Assembly (NCBI GenBank): GCA_024278415.1
Contig: JAJRTI010000061.1
Coordinates: 1-5,853 of the forward strand
DNA length: 5,853 nucleotides
Source: Planctomycetota bacterium
GTDB lineage: Bacteria > Planctomycetota > Brocadiia > JAJRTI01
Direction: 5' to 3'
Part shown: piece after piece, positions 1-5,426 of the stretch
How the letters are laid out: the number at the start of each line of letters is the position of its first letter
How positions within the stretch are numbered: the first letter of the stretch is position 1
Program-made: the position numbers and the translations under genes
The notes under the pieces: generated by a model
Told to the model about the DNA's origin: nothing
Databases searched by the model: none
The model's input: the letters and a program-made list of their open reading frames with translations, nothing else

Positions 1-122
1 CATTCGCCATCCCTGACGCAGATTTCGCTTGGAACCCAACGCCACATTTGAGTTGTAAGCCCTTGTTTTCACATGGACCTACGCATCAGGCGCAAACAAC
101 TTCTTGTTTTTTGTCGCGGTTA

Positions 123-268
123 CTGATGCCTAAGTCACTAATCGACTGGAGAAGCTGAGCGGGAGCCGCAAGGGACAGCACAGCATCCGCATCAACCAGC
201 AGTGGCGAGTGTGCTTCGTCTGGCGCGATGGCGACGCGTACGAAGCCGAGATCGTAGACTACCACTGA
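123..268 (+). pseudogene. higB: 5'-truncated, frameshifted HigB-type toxin remnant
   Basis: The frame ending at the TGA at 266-268 encodes the C-terminal half of a HigB/RelE-superfamily mRNA-interferase toxin. It reads NRLEKLSGSRKGQHSIRIN, then QQWRVCFVWRDGDAYEAEIV and DYH, the conserved end of this family. Going upstream, this frame hits a TAA at 131-133 with no start codon between. The preceding residues LMPKS (123-137) resemble the usual segment before NRLE but lie in another frame, so a net +2 (or -1) shift near 138-139 is likely. Nothing in 1-122 resembles the expected N-terminal half in any forward frame, and that stretch is visibly AT-richer. The remnant ends 12 nt before the antitoxin start, the normal higBA order. 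I infer that the toxin is dead. A frameshift caused by a sequencing error would not restore the missing N-terminus. Confidence 0.8.
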
Positions 269-280
269 GCAGTGAGAGCT

Positions 281-586
281 ATGGCAAGCAAGAAGCTGCA
301 TCCCATCCACCCCGGCGAGGTTCTCCTGGAGGAATTCCTCAAGCCCATGGGCCTCAGCCAGAACCGTCTGGCCCTCGACATTGGTGTGCCGCCGCGGCGC
401 ATCAACGAGATTGTGCTGGGCACACGCCGCGTGAGCGCGGACACGGCCCTACGTCTCGCTCGCTACTTCGGCGCCACCCCGCAGTTCTGGCTGGGACTGC
501 AGACCGACTACGACCTCGACGTGGCGGAGGATGCGCTGGGGGACAGGCTCGACCGGGAGGTGCGGGCGCCGGCGATGGCGCGGTAG
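281..586 (+). CDS. higA: HigA-family antitoxin, XRE-type helix-turn-helix
   Basis: This is a 101-residue DNA-binding antitoxin of the HigA/VapI type. In an intact pair it binds and neutralises the HigB RNase and represses its own operon. The family-typical opening HPIHPGEVLLEEFLKPMGLS covers residues 7-26. A helix-turn-helix follows at about 26-44 (SQNRLALDIGVPPRRINEIV), then GTRRVSADTALRLARYFG and the characteristic FWLGLQTDYDLD at about 69-80. Length is normal. I prefer ATG 281 over the in-frame GTG at 272, because the family begins a few residues before HPGE and no good ribosome-binding site marks either codon. The gene follows the toxin remnant by 12 nt and appears intact, so it is probably an orphan antitoxin. 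Whether it regulates any other promoter cannot be read from here. Confidence 0.9.
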   Translation: MASKKLHPIHPGEVLLEEFLKPMGLSQNRLALDIGVPPRRINEIVLGTRRVSADTALRLARYFGATPQFWLGLQTDYDLDVAEDALGDRLDREVRAPAMAR

Positions 587-641
587 CAAGCGCAAGGTGT
601 AGTCTTCTCGCGAAGGCACTGGACGGCCTCCGGCACCCACT

Positions 642-657
642 CGCGGCGGACGCCGCG
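642..657. repeat. GC-rich dyad in the 587-859 gap
   Basis: CGCGGCG and CGCCGCG flank a GA centre, giving a perfect 7+2+7 dyad between higA and the hydrolase gene. No T-run follows, so it is not a standard intrinsic terminator. A weaker interrupted dyad (AGG-CTCC at 765-772 against GGAG-CCT at 778-787) lies further on. I see no convincing promoter or gene in the rest of this 273-bp gap. Dyads of this size arise by chance in GC-rich DNA. Confidence 0.3.
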
Positions 658-859
658 TCCCCTCAAGTTGTCGGACTCCCTGCGAACCAGGAGATCCACG
701 CCTGTCGGTTGCGGACGTGGACGCCCGCGATCAGTCAATCAACCTTTTGCTCCTTCGGCGGCTGAGGCTCCCGCTGCGGAGTAGCCTGAGTTCCACCACC
801 ACTCGTCCGCGCCTGCTTCAACATGCGCGGGCGATTTCGCGAACGGAGATACCGACGCC

Positions 860-1432
860 ATGAAAGTCGTCCTTATCGGCGATTCGATTCGCATGGGCTA
901 CCAGCCCCTCGTGCAGAAAAAGCTCGAACGCGAGGCTGAGGTCTGGGGCCCGCCAGCCAACTGCCGGCACAGCCTCTGGGCGCTCGACCATTTCCCGGAG
1001 TGGGTCGAGGCGCAAGCGCCCGACGTGGTGCACGTGAACTTCGGTATCCACGACTCGTCGGTGCAAGCTGATGGCGAGCACCAGATTCTGCTCGACCAGT
1101 ACCGGCTCTGCCTCAAGCGCTTCATCGCCAAGGTCCAGGCGCTCGACGGTGCGCAGATGATCTGGGCCACGAGCACGCCGCTCTACGCGCCGCAAGAAGC
1201 GAAGCCCATGAGCGAGTGGCCGATTCGCGGAGCCGCGGAACTCGACCGATATAACGCGGCCGCGCTGGAGATCGTCCAGGCCGAGCGCCTGCCTGTGAAC
1301 GATCTGCACCAGGTGGTTCTCGACAACGACTTCAGCAAGTGTCTCCGCGAAGACGGCTGCCACATGACCGAGTTCGGCAATGAGGTGCTATCGGACGCGG
1401 TAGCGGATGCTGTGCGGTCGGTGATGAAGTAG
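860..1432 (+). CDS. SGNH/GDSL-family hydrolase
   Basis: This 190-residue protein is probably an esterase or lipase-like hydrolase of the SGNH fold. Block I is VLIGDSIRMGY with the nucleophile Ser9. Block III is VNFGIHD at 59-65, where the usual GxND Asn is His64, a variant seen in GDSL-like proteins of environmental bacteria. Block V is DGCHMTEFG with Asp165 and His168 completing the triad. A block II Gly is less clear (GPPANCRHS, 30-38). There is no signal peptide, so a cytoplasmic location is likely unless the start is misjudged. The ATG at 860 is supported by GGAG at 845-848, 11 nt upstream, and by block I lying right at the N-terminus. The substrate cannot be told from sequence; acetylated sugars are a common target of this superfamily and would fit the neighbourhood, but that is inference. 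Confidence 0.8.
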   Translation: MKVVLIGDSIRMGYQPLVQKKLEREAEVWGPPANCRHSLWALDHFPEWVEAQAPDVVHVNFGIHDSSVQADGEHQILLDQYRLCLKRFIAKVQALDGAQMIWATSTPLYAPQEAKPMSEWPIRGAAELDRYNAAALEIVQAERLPVNDLHQVVLDNDFSKCLREDGCHMTEFGNEVLSDAVADAVRSVMK

Positions 1433-1452
1433 ACACCACCCCTTCTGCCCCT

Positions 1453-1479
1453 CTCTGTGCCGCTCTGTGCCCTCTGTGG
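1453..1479. repeat. Short period-10 CTCTGTG repeat
   Basis: CTCTGTGC at 1453-1460, CTCTGTGC at 1463-1470 and CTCTGTGG at 1472-1479 lie in near-perfect 10/9-nt phase, with a degenerate CTTCTGCCC copy just before at 1442-1450. The repeat fills most of the 60-bp gap between the hydrolase and the P-loop gene. On the other strand it reads CCACAGAG and GCACAGAG. From memory, similar CACAGAG-type strings recur between genes in several environmental bacterial genomes. I cannot confirm copy number here. Confidence 0.6.
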
Positions 1480-1492
1480 TTGAGTTCATTGC

Positions 1493-2098
1493 ATGAGCCG
1501 CCTTCCCGCCATCCTCCTCATCGGCCCGACCGGCTCGGGCAAGTCGCCACTGGGCGATGCGCTTGAGGCACGGGGCCTCCACGGCCGGCGATGCGCGCAT
1601 TTCGACTTCGGCGCGCAGTTGCGCCGAATCGACGCCACTGGCCAGCCCCCGCCCGGGCTCACCGACGATGATGTCGCGTTCATCGGCAAGGTGCTGCGAG
1701 AAGGAGCGTTGCTGGAGAGCGAGCAGTTCCACATCGCCCGCGCGATCCTCGAGGCGTTCGTGCAAGAGCGGGAGCTGGCAGCGGGCGATTGGATCGTGCT
1801 CAATGGCCTGCCACGCCACGTGGACCAGGCGCGCAACGTCGATACGCTGGTCGGCGTGCAGCTTGTCGTCAGGCTCGAATGCACGCCCGAAGTGGTGAGG
1901 GAACGCATCCGACTCAACACGGGAGGCGACCGATCCGGGCGCCAAGACGACTCGCTAGAGGCAATCGAAAAGAAGCTCGCCCTCTTCCGGGAGCGCACGC
2001 TGCCCCTGGTCGAGCACTACCAGGGCCGCGGCGCGCGAATCGAAACGGTCGAAGTGGGGATCGAGACGCAGCCCGGGGAGATCCTCGCGTGCCTGTAG
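1493..2098 (+). CDS. Adenylate-kinase-like P-loop nucleotide kinase
   Basis: This 201-residue protein resembles nucleoside monophosphate kinases, which transfer phosphate from ATP to an NMP in the cytoplasm. A Walker A loop GPTGSGKS lies at 11-18. NGLPRHVDQA (104-113) sits where adenylate kinase has DGFPR and then a Gln, the NMP-binding segment. The C-terminal part, with an Arg-rich stretch (RERIRLNTGG, 136-145), then GRQDD (149-153) and AIEKKLALFRERTLPLVEHY (157-176), follows the LID-to-C-terminal pattern of adenylate kinases. The region between the LID arginines is short, with no zinc-finger cysteines. The first motif residue is Asn104 instead of Asp, so this is a divergent relative; it may phosphorylate another substrate and need not be the housekeeping Adk. 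No clear Shine-Dalgarno precedes ATG 1493, but the P-loop position fits that start. A GC hairpin follows the stop. Confidence 0.65.
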   Translation: MSRLPAILLIGPTGSGKSPLGDALEARGLHGRRCAHFDFGAQLRRIDATGQPPPGLTDDDVAFIGKVLREGALLESEQFHIARAILEAFVQERELAAGDWIVLNGLPRHVDQARNVDTLVGVQLVVRLECTPEVVRERIRLNTGGDRSGRQDDSLEAIEKKLALFRERTLPLVEHYQGRGARIETVEVGIETQPGEILACL

Positions 2099-2110
2099 GT
2101 CGCCGAGGCC

Positions 2111-2139
2111 GCCCGCCGTACGGCGGACTTCGGGCGGGC
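2111..2139 (+). terminator. GC-rich hairpin after the kinase-like gene
   Basis: GCCCGCC (2111-2117) can pair with GGCGGGC (2133-2139) around a 15-nt loop, 12 nt after the stop codon. The palindrome at 2113-2126 offers a competing fold using the same left arm. No U-tract follows, so intrinsic termination is uncertain. A repeat-derived hairpin that stabilises the transcript end is equally possible. Confidence 0.35.
2113..2127. repeat. GTAC-centred palindrome, copy 1
   Basis: CCGCCGTACGGCGGA. The first 14 bases (2113-2126) are a perfect palindrome centred on GTAC. The 15-base string recurs identically at 2232-2246, 119 bp downstream. It lies just after the kinase-like gene. The pair looks like a small REP-like intergenic repeat. 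Confidence 0.65.
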
Positions 2140-2184
2140 TGGCAAACGGCCCGCGGATTGCCCGGAGGAGGTGGGCATTCGCCT

Positions 2185-2213
2185 TTGCTTCCGCTGCGTG
2201 CGCGGGTTAGACT
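2185..2213 (+). promoter_or_regulatory. Weak sigma-70-like promoter candidate
   Basis: TTGCTT (2185-2190) and TAGACT (2208-2213) are separated by 17 bp, upstream of the aldolase-like gene. The -10 matches consensus at four of six positions and the -35 at three of six. A start near 2220 would put palindrome copy 2 in the 5' leader. The call rests on spacing and position only. Confidence 0.3.
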
Positions 2214-2229
2214 TAGAGCGGAGACATGA

Positions 2230-2247
2230 ATCCGCCGTACGGCGGAT
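2230..2247. repeat. GTAC-centred palindrome, copy 2
   Basis: ATCCGCCGTACGGCGGAT is a perfect 18-bp palindrome sharing 15 bases with copy 1. It ends 36 bp before the aldolase-like start codon, so it could be an operator, or a leader hairpin if transcription begins at about 2220. Being a repeat also found downstream of the previous gene, it is more likely a dispersed element than a gene-specific operator. Confidence 0.65.
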
Positions 2248-2283
2248 GTCCCCAGGCACCAGGAAACAGACAGGAGCGCCCCC

Positions 2284-3186
2284 ATGGAACTCGTGACCCG
2301 ACGCGATTGGATCGAGCACCTCATCGCCCGCGCGACCGGCAGCAACGTGACGCTGTTCGCCCCGTGTGTGGAGAGCACGGCCGAGGCCGAAGGCATCCTG
2401 CTCGGCGCGGAAGATTTCGCGGTCGAGCATGAGATCGACCAGCTCCCCTTGATGATCGGGTTTGCCGCAACCGCTCCAGCCAACCCGCAGCTCCTGCGCG
2501 TCAGCCCCAGCGGCGTGTCGCAGCCCGATGGCTCGGTGGAGAACGGCGACGAGGTCGCGGGCTTTCAGATCATGGAGGGCATGCTCAAGACGTATGCGTC
2601 TATTCGCGGGCTCTTCCACCGCGTCGTAGTCATGCTCTACGTGGACCGCACACTGCCCAACGCGGACCGCGAGATCATCGAGAACACCCATTTCCTGCGC
2701 GAGTTGGCCATGGTCGTGTGCGACCATGCGCAAGAGCCGGCCGACGCCGCAGCCGCGCACGTGAAGTCCTATCAAGACCTCTACGGCGACCTCGTGCTCG
2801 TGCAGGCGCTCACGGGCGATACGCTCACGGCCGACTCCGCGCGCGCGTTTATCGAGGGCGGCCACGCGGACTTCGTGTCCGGCCCGGCCGACGCGGCCGC
2901 GGCCAAGGCCATCGCCGACGCGGTCGGCAAGAAGCTGTTCCTGCGCCAAGATGCGCTCGGCGACTTCCCAGTCGAGGCGCTCCCAGAGGCCGGCGTCGTT
3001 GGCCTGCACGTGCCGTGCCTCGACATTGAGGCGCCCGCTGTGTCGTCCGGCGCCTCGCCGGCCCGCTTGAACGATGCCCTGCGCCGGCGCTACGCGGAGG
3101 CGACCAAGGGCTACCTGGGCGCGCTCGGCTACGCGCGGCTGGGGCAGCCGGCTGAGGAAGAGGGGGACGAGGGGATGGTGGAATAG
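2284..3186 (+). CDS. Divergent class II aldolase-like protein
   Basis: This 300-residue protein resembles the TIM-barrel class II (ketose-bisphosphate) aldolase superfamily. NVTLFAPCVESTAEAEGIL (21-39) has the position and character of the early aldolase strand, and FHRVVVMLYVDRTLPNADRE (111-130) aligns in style with the aldolase LHLDH segment. AMVVCDHAQEPADAAAAHVK (142-161) resembles the following segment with its LP.EEN helix, and LVLVQALTG (170-178) matches the VEAELG strand. The catalytic Asp appears kept (Asp121), but the adjacent zinc-binding His is Arg122, the VEAELG Glu is Gln174, and I do not see the downstream zinc-ligand histidines. Activity may therefore be altered or lost. AGGAG at 2272-2276, 7 nt upstream, fixes the start. 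The acidic tail (EEEGDEGMVE) runs into a purine-rich repeat-like tract. The family call is from motif resemblance only. Confidence 0.45.
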   Translation: MELVTRRDWIEHLIARATGSNVTLFAPCVESTAEAEGILLGAEDFAVEHEIDQLPLMIGFAATAPANPQLLRVSPSGVSQPDGSVENGDEVAGFQIMEGMLKTYASIRGLFHRVVVMLYVDRTLPNADREIIENTHFLRELAMVVCDHAQEPADAAAAHVKSYQDLYGDLVLVQALTGDTLTADSARAFIEGGHADFVSGPADAAAAKAIADAVGKKLFLRQDALGDFPVEALPEAGVVGLHVPCLDIEAPAVSSGASPARLNDALRRRYAEATKGYLGALGYARLGQPAEEEGDEGMVE

Positions 3187-3257
3187 GGGAAGGGCGAGAT
3201 TGTCGCCTCGCCGCGCTCGGCCTGCCCATTCCAACTTTCCACGATTCCATCATTCCC
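3171..3257 (+). repeat. Long inverted repeat spanning the stop codon
   Basis: The tract at 3171-3184 (GGGGATGGTGGAAT) can pair over 14 positions, two of them G-U, with ATTCCATCATTCCC at 3244-3257. The arms enclose 59 nt. Inside lies a second stem, GGCGAG (3193-3198) with CTCGCC (3207-3212), loop 8 nt. The left arm codes for the last residues of the aldolase-like protein. The right arm belongs to a TTCC-rich tract (3229-3258) that reads as repeated TGGAA on the other strand. There is no U-tract. It may act as a transcript-end structure or be a remnant of a short-repeat insertion. Confidence 0.45.
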
Positions 3258-3295
3258 CCCAATCCGTCTCCCGCCGCGTCCCCACCGACTACGTG

Positions 3296-3330
3296 AGCGG
3301 TCGAATGGGCGCAGCTTCGACGCAGCCGCT
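3296..3330 (+). promoter_or_regulatory. Possible leader stem-loop before the oxidoreductase
   Basis: AGCGG-TCGAA (3296-3305) is complementary to TTCGA (3316-3320) and CCGCT (3326-3330), with a 5-nt bulge (3321-3325) on the 3' side and a 10-nt loop. It ends 16 nt before the GGAG of the next gene, so it could influence translation. I recognise no riboswitch class. Confidence 0.2.
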
Positions 3331-3360
3331 GAACCGATGCCAAGACGGAGTTTCCCCCCC

Positions 3361-4398
3361 ATGCCTATCCCATCTGCGGTCATCGGCTTTGGGCCGATGC
3401 ACAACTTTGGACACATGCACGCCGCGTGGATCGACGCGGCTCCCGACCTGGACCTGGTCGCGATCTGCGACGTGGATCCCGAGCGGCGCAAGGCCGCGGA
3501 GGAGGACTTCCCCGGCGTGCGCACGTACGCGGACGTGGACGACCTGCTCGCGTCGGACGTGGAGCTGGTGTCCATCGTGACGCCCCACTTCACGCACGCG
3601 CCGCTCGCTATCCGGGCGGCGCAAGCCGGCAAGCACGTGGTCGTGGAGAAGGCCATGTGCCTCACGGTCGACGAGGCCACGGCCATGATCGAGGCCGCGA
3701 AGGCCGCCGGCACGATGCTCGCCGTGCACCACAACCGCCGGCACGACGGCAATTTCCGCGCGATCAAGGAACTCGTGCACTCCGGCCGCATCGGCGACGT
3801 GTTCCACATCGAGTTGACCGCGGGCGGGTACGGCTATCCGCCCCACGGCTGGTACACGGAGAAGGCCAAGTCCGGCGGCGCGTTCTACTTCTGGGGCCCG
3901 CACGCGATCGACTGGGTGCTCGACCTCGTGCGCCGGCCCATGGCCGGCGTGACCGGCTTCTACCACAAGCTCGTGTGGATGGACATGGATTGCGAGGACC
4001 AGGTGCGCGCCATCATCCGGTTCGACAACGGCTGCGTGGCCGACGTGTGCCACTCGCACATCGCGGCGGCCGGCAAGCCGCTGTGGCGCATCCTCGGCAC
4101 GAAGGGCGCGATCGTCGATACCGGCCGCGGCGGCAACGCGGAGTACGAGAAGAAGATCTGCGGCCCCCCCGGCGGATCGCTCACGCTCTACGAACTCCAA
4201 GACGGAAAGATGGCGGCCACGGAAGCGCCGTACAAGGAGAGCGACTGGAACGTGTACTGGCGCGACGTGGGCGACCACCTGCTGCGCGGCGGCCCGGCGC
4301 CGGTGTCCGGCGAGGACGGCCGGCGCACGATCGCAGTGTTCGAGGCCGCGGAGCGGTCCGCCCAGACCGGCGTGACGGAGCCGGTGGCGTACGAGTAG
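3361..4398 (+). CDS. Gfo/Idh/MocA-family NAD(P)-dependent oxidoreductase
   Basis: This 345-residue cytoplasmic enzyme is of the glucose-fructose oxidoreductase / inositol dehydrogenase family, which oxidise or reduce sugars and polyols with NAD(P). The Rossmann segment is SAVIGFGPMHNFGHMHAAW (5-23), with an atypical glycine spacing after GFG. DLVAICDVDPERRKAAEEDF (31-50) is the second strand with the cofactor-binding Asp. SIVTPHFTHAPLAIRAAQAG (71-90) leads to VVVEKAM (93-99), where the family's EKP is EKA (Glu97-Lys98). The C-terminal domain has GGAFYFWGPHAIDWVLDL (172-189) with the conserved His181 and Asp184. Length is normal for the family. ATG 3361 is preferred over the in-frame ATG at 3337 because CGGAG at 3346-3350 lies 10 nt upstream and the Rossmann strand starts right after it. 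Substrate is unknown; nearby sulfatase and aldolase-like genes suggest a sugar derivative. Confidence 0.92.
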   Translation: MPIPSAVIGFGPMHNFGHMHAAWIDAAPDLDLVAICDVDPERRKAAEEDFPGVRTYADVDDLLASDVELVSIVTPHFTHAPLAIRAAQAGKHVVVEKAMCLTVDEATAMIEAAKAAGTMLAVHHNRRHDGNFRAIKELVHSGRIGDVFHIELTAGGYGYPPHGWYTEKAKSGGAFYFWGPHAIDWVLDLVRRPMAGVTGFYHKLVWMDMDCEDQVRAIIRFDNGCVADVCHSHIAAAGKPLWRILGTKGAIVDTGRGGNAEYEKKICGPPGGSLTLYELQDGKMAATEAPYKESDWNVYWRDVGDHLLRGGPAPVSGEDGRRTIAVFEAAERSAQTGVTEPVAYE

Positions 4399-4410
4399 CC
4401 GCACGGCTAC
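4395..4410 (+). terminator. Perfect hairpin over the oxidoreductase stop codon
   Basis: GTAGCCG (4395-4401) and CGGCTAC (4404-4410) form a perfect dyad around CA; as RNA this would be a 6-bp stem with a GCAC loop. It contains the TAG stop (4396-4398). No U-tract follows (next bases ATCAGCC), so it is at best an atypical terminator or a transcript-end stabiliser. Confidence 0.35.
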
Positions 4411-4438
4411 ATCAGCCAAAACTGGTACCGCGCCCCCT

Positions 4439-4472
4439 CATCTTACTCTTGGTCTTACTCCTCGTCCTACTC
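4439..4472. repeat. Left inverted arm, five degenerate hexamers
   Basis: After CATC (4439-4442) come five 6-nt units at 4443-4472: TTACTC, TTGGTC, TTACTC, CTCGTC and CTACTC. On the other strand they alternate GAGTAR and GACNRR, the same two-unit rhythm as the right-hand array. The two GAC-type units have drifted most. The arm ends 22 nt before the start codon of the enclosed gene. Confidence 0.8.
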
Positions 4473-4494
4473 TCTCCGCAGCCACATACCTGCC

Positions 4495-5286
4495 ATGCCC
4501 GCGTCCGCCCAGTTCCATCACGAACGTTTGCATGTGTACCAACGCGCGGTCGAGTTCGCGGCATGGTCCCAGCAATTGGTGGGGCAAGCCGACGCGCGAG
4601 CCGCGGCCAAGGAGCACCTGCGTCGCGCGTCAGTGAGTGTGCCTGTCAACATCGCTGATGGGAATGCGAAGTCGTCGGATCGGGAGCGCTCCCAATGCCT
4701 GCAAGTCGCGGTTGGTTCTGCGTTGGAATGTGCCGCGTGCATCGACGTGCTCGGGGCCAAGGAACTGCTGGACGCGGAACTCGCCTCCCAAGGCAAGGGG
4801 CGCTTGCAGCACATCGTGTCAATGCTCTACGGGCTCATGCGCTCGCAAGCTGATGCTGTGCGCGAGGCGACCGCAGTGTACGGACAGGCGGCGGAGACCG
4901 AGTGCCCGCAGTTCGACCACGAGAAGCTCCATGTGTACCATCGCGCCATCGCCTTTGTGCGCTGGTGTCACTTCGCTTGCGCAGAGGGGCGCGTGGACGG
5001 CTCAACGGCCCCACTGCTCGATCGCTCATCCACCGGGATCGTACTCAACATAGCGGAAGGGAATGCCAAGTTCGCGCCCAGAGATCGCGGCCGATTCCTC
5101 GAAGCCGCCACATCTGCCGCGTTCAGGAGTGGAGCCTTACTGGACGTTCTGGCTGCCTGCACCGGGCCAGGCGTGGACATCGCAGAGGGCAAGGCTACGC
5201 TTGTTGAGGTCGCTAGGATGCTGGCAGGTCTAAGAAGACACGTGCTGGAGAAGGAAAATGGAGGTGGGAGGAGAGGTGGGCGATGA
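4495..5286 (+). CDS. Tandem four-helix-bundle protein (23S rRNA intervening-sequence family)
   Basis: This 263-residue protein has two copies of the four-helix-bundle / S23 intervening-sequence protein domain, normally about 115-130 residues alone. Copy 1 starts FHHERLHVYQRAVEF (7-21) and has VNIADGNAK (51-59), ending near 120. Copy 2 starts FDHEKLHVYHRAIAF (140-154) and has LNIAEGNAK (184-192), ending near 252. N-IA-(D/E)-GNAK is the family hallmark. The copies align with a constant 133-residue offset from residue 7 to 86; both end that stretch in a (I/L)DVL helix. No biochemical role is established for the family; bacterial retroelement Avd proteins share the fold. The tail (NGGGRRGGR) is coded by purine-rich DNA merging into the hexamer array 8 nt after the stop. 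ATG 4495 fits the domain start, but no Shine-Dalgarno is visible, unlike several neighbours. Codon choice looks less GC-biased than in the flanking oxidoreductase. Confidence 0.85.
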   Translation: MPASAQFHHERLHVYQRAVEFAAWSQQLVGQADARAAAKEHLRRASVSVPVNIADGNAKSSDRERSQCLQVAVGSALECAACIDVLGAKELLDAELASQGKGRLQHIVSMLYGLMRSQADAVREATAVYGQAAETECPQFDHEKLHVYHRAIAFVRWCHFACAEGRVDGSTAPLLDRSSTGIVLNIAEGNAKFAPRDRGRFLEAATSAAFRSGALLDVLAACTGPGVDIAEGKATLVEVARMLAGLRRHVLEKENGGGRRGGR

Positions 5287-5294
5287 GAGGCAGG

Positions 5295-5426
5295 GAGTAG
5301 GACTAAGAGTAAGAGTAAGAGTAAGAGTAAGAGTAAGAGTAAGACTAAGAGTAAGACTAAGAGTAAGACTAAGAGTAAGACTAAGAGTAGGACTAAGAGT
5401 AGGACTAAGAGTAGGACTAAGAGTAA
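5295..5426. repeat. Tandem array of 22 hexamers, GA[G/C]TA[A/G]
   Basis: Twenty-two contiguous 6-nt units with no indel, varying only at positions 3 (G or C) and 6 (A or G). Units 1 and 2 are GAGTAG and GACTAA. Units 3-8 are six identical GAGTAA. From unit 9 on, GACTAA alternates with GAGTAA or GAGTAG, making a 12-nt higher-order repeat; units 16, 18 and 20 are GAGTAG. The fourth combination, GACTAG, never occurs. One strand is almost all purine apart from T and C at fixed places. One forward frame has a stop at every second codon, so the array cannot extend the preceding protein in that frame. The other frames give only low-complexity peptides. Confidence 0.95.

Noticed and set aside
508..738. 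Reverse-strand open frame covering part of the 587-859 gap
   Set aside because: It is Arg-rich with no motif I know, and its 3' part is antisense to higA; a decayed gene cannot be excluded but is not supported.
2226..2432. Short forward ORF beginning at the second palindrome
   Set aside because: It overlaps the aldolase-like gene in another frame, has no ribosome-binding site, and its N-terminus is just the palindrome in translation.
2017..3234. Reverse-strand open frame of 405 codons
   Set aside because: It is antisense to the aldolase-like gene, Arg/His-rich as expected from high GC, and has no recognisable motif.
3289..4419. Reverse-strand open frame of 376 codons
   Set aside because: It is an antisense shadow of the clearly recognised oxidoreductase.
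5295..5426. Hexamer array as a CRISPR
   Set aside because: Units are contiguous 6-mers without spacers, and no cas gene is present.
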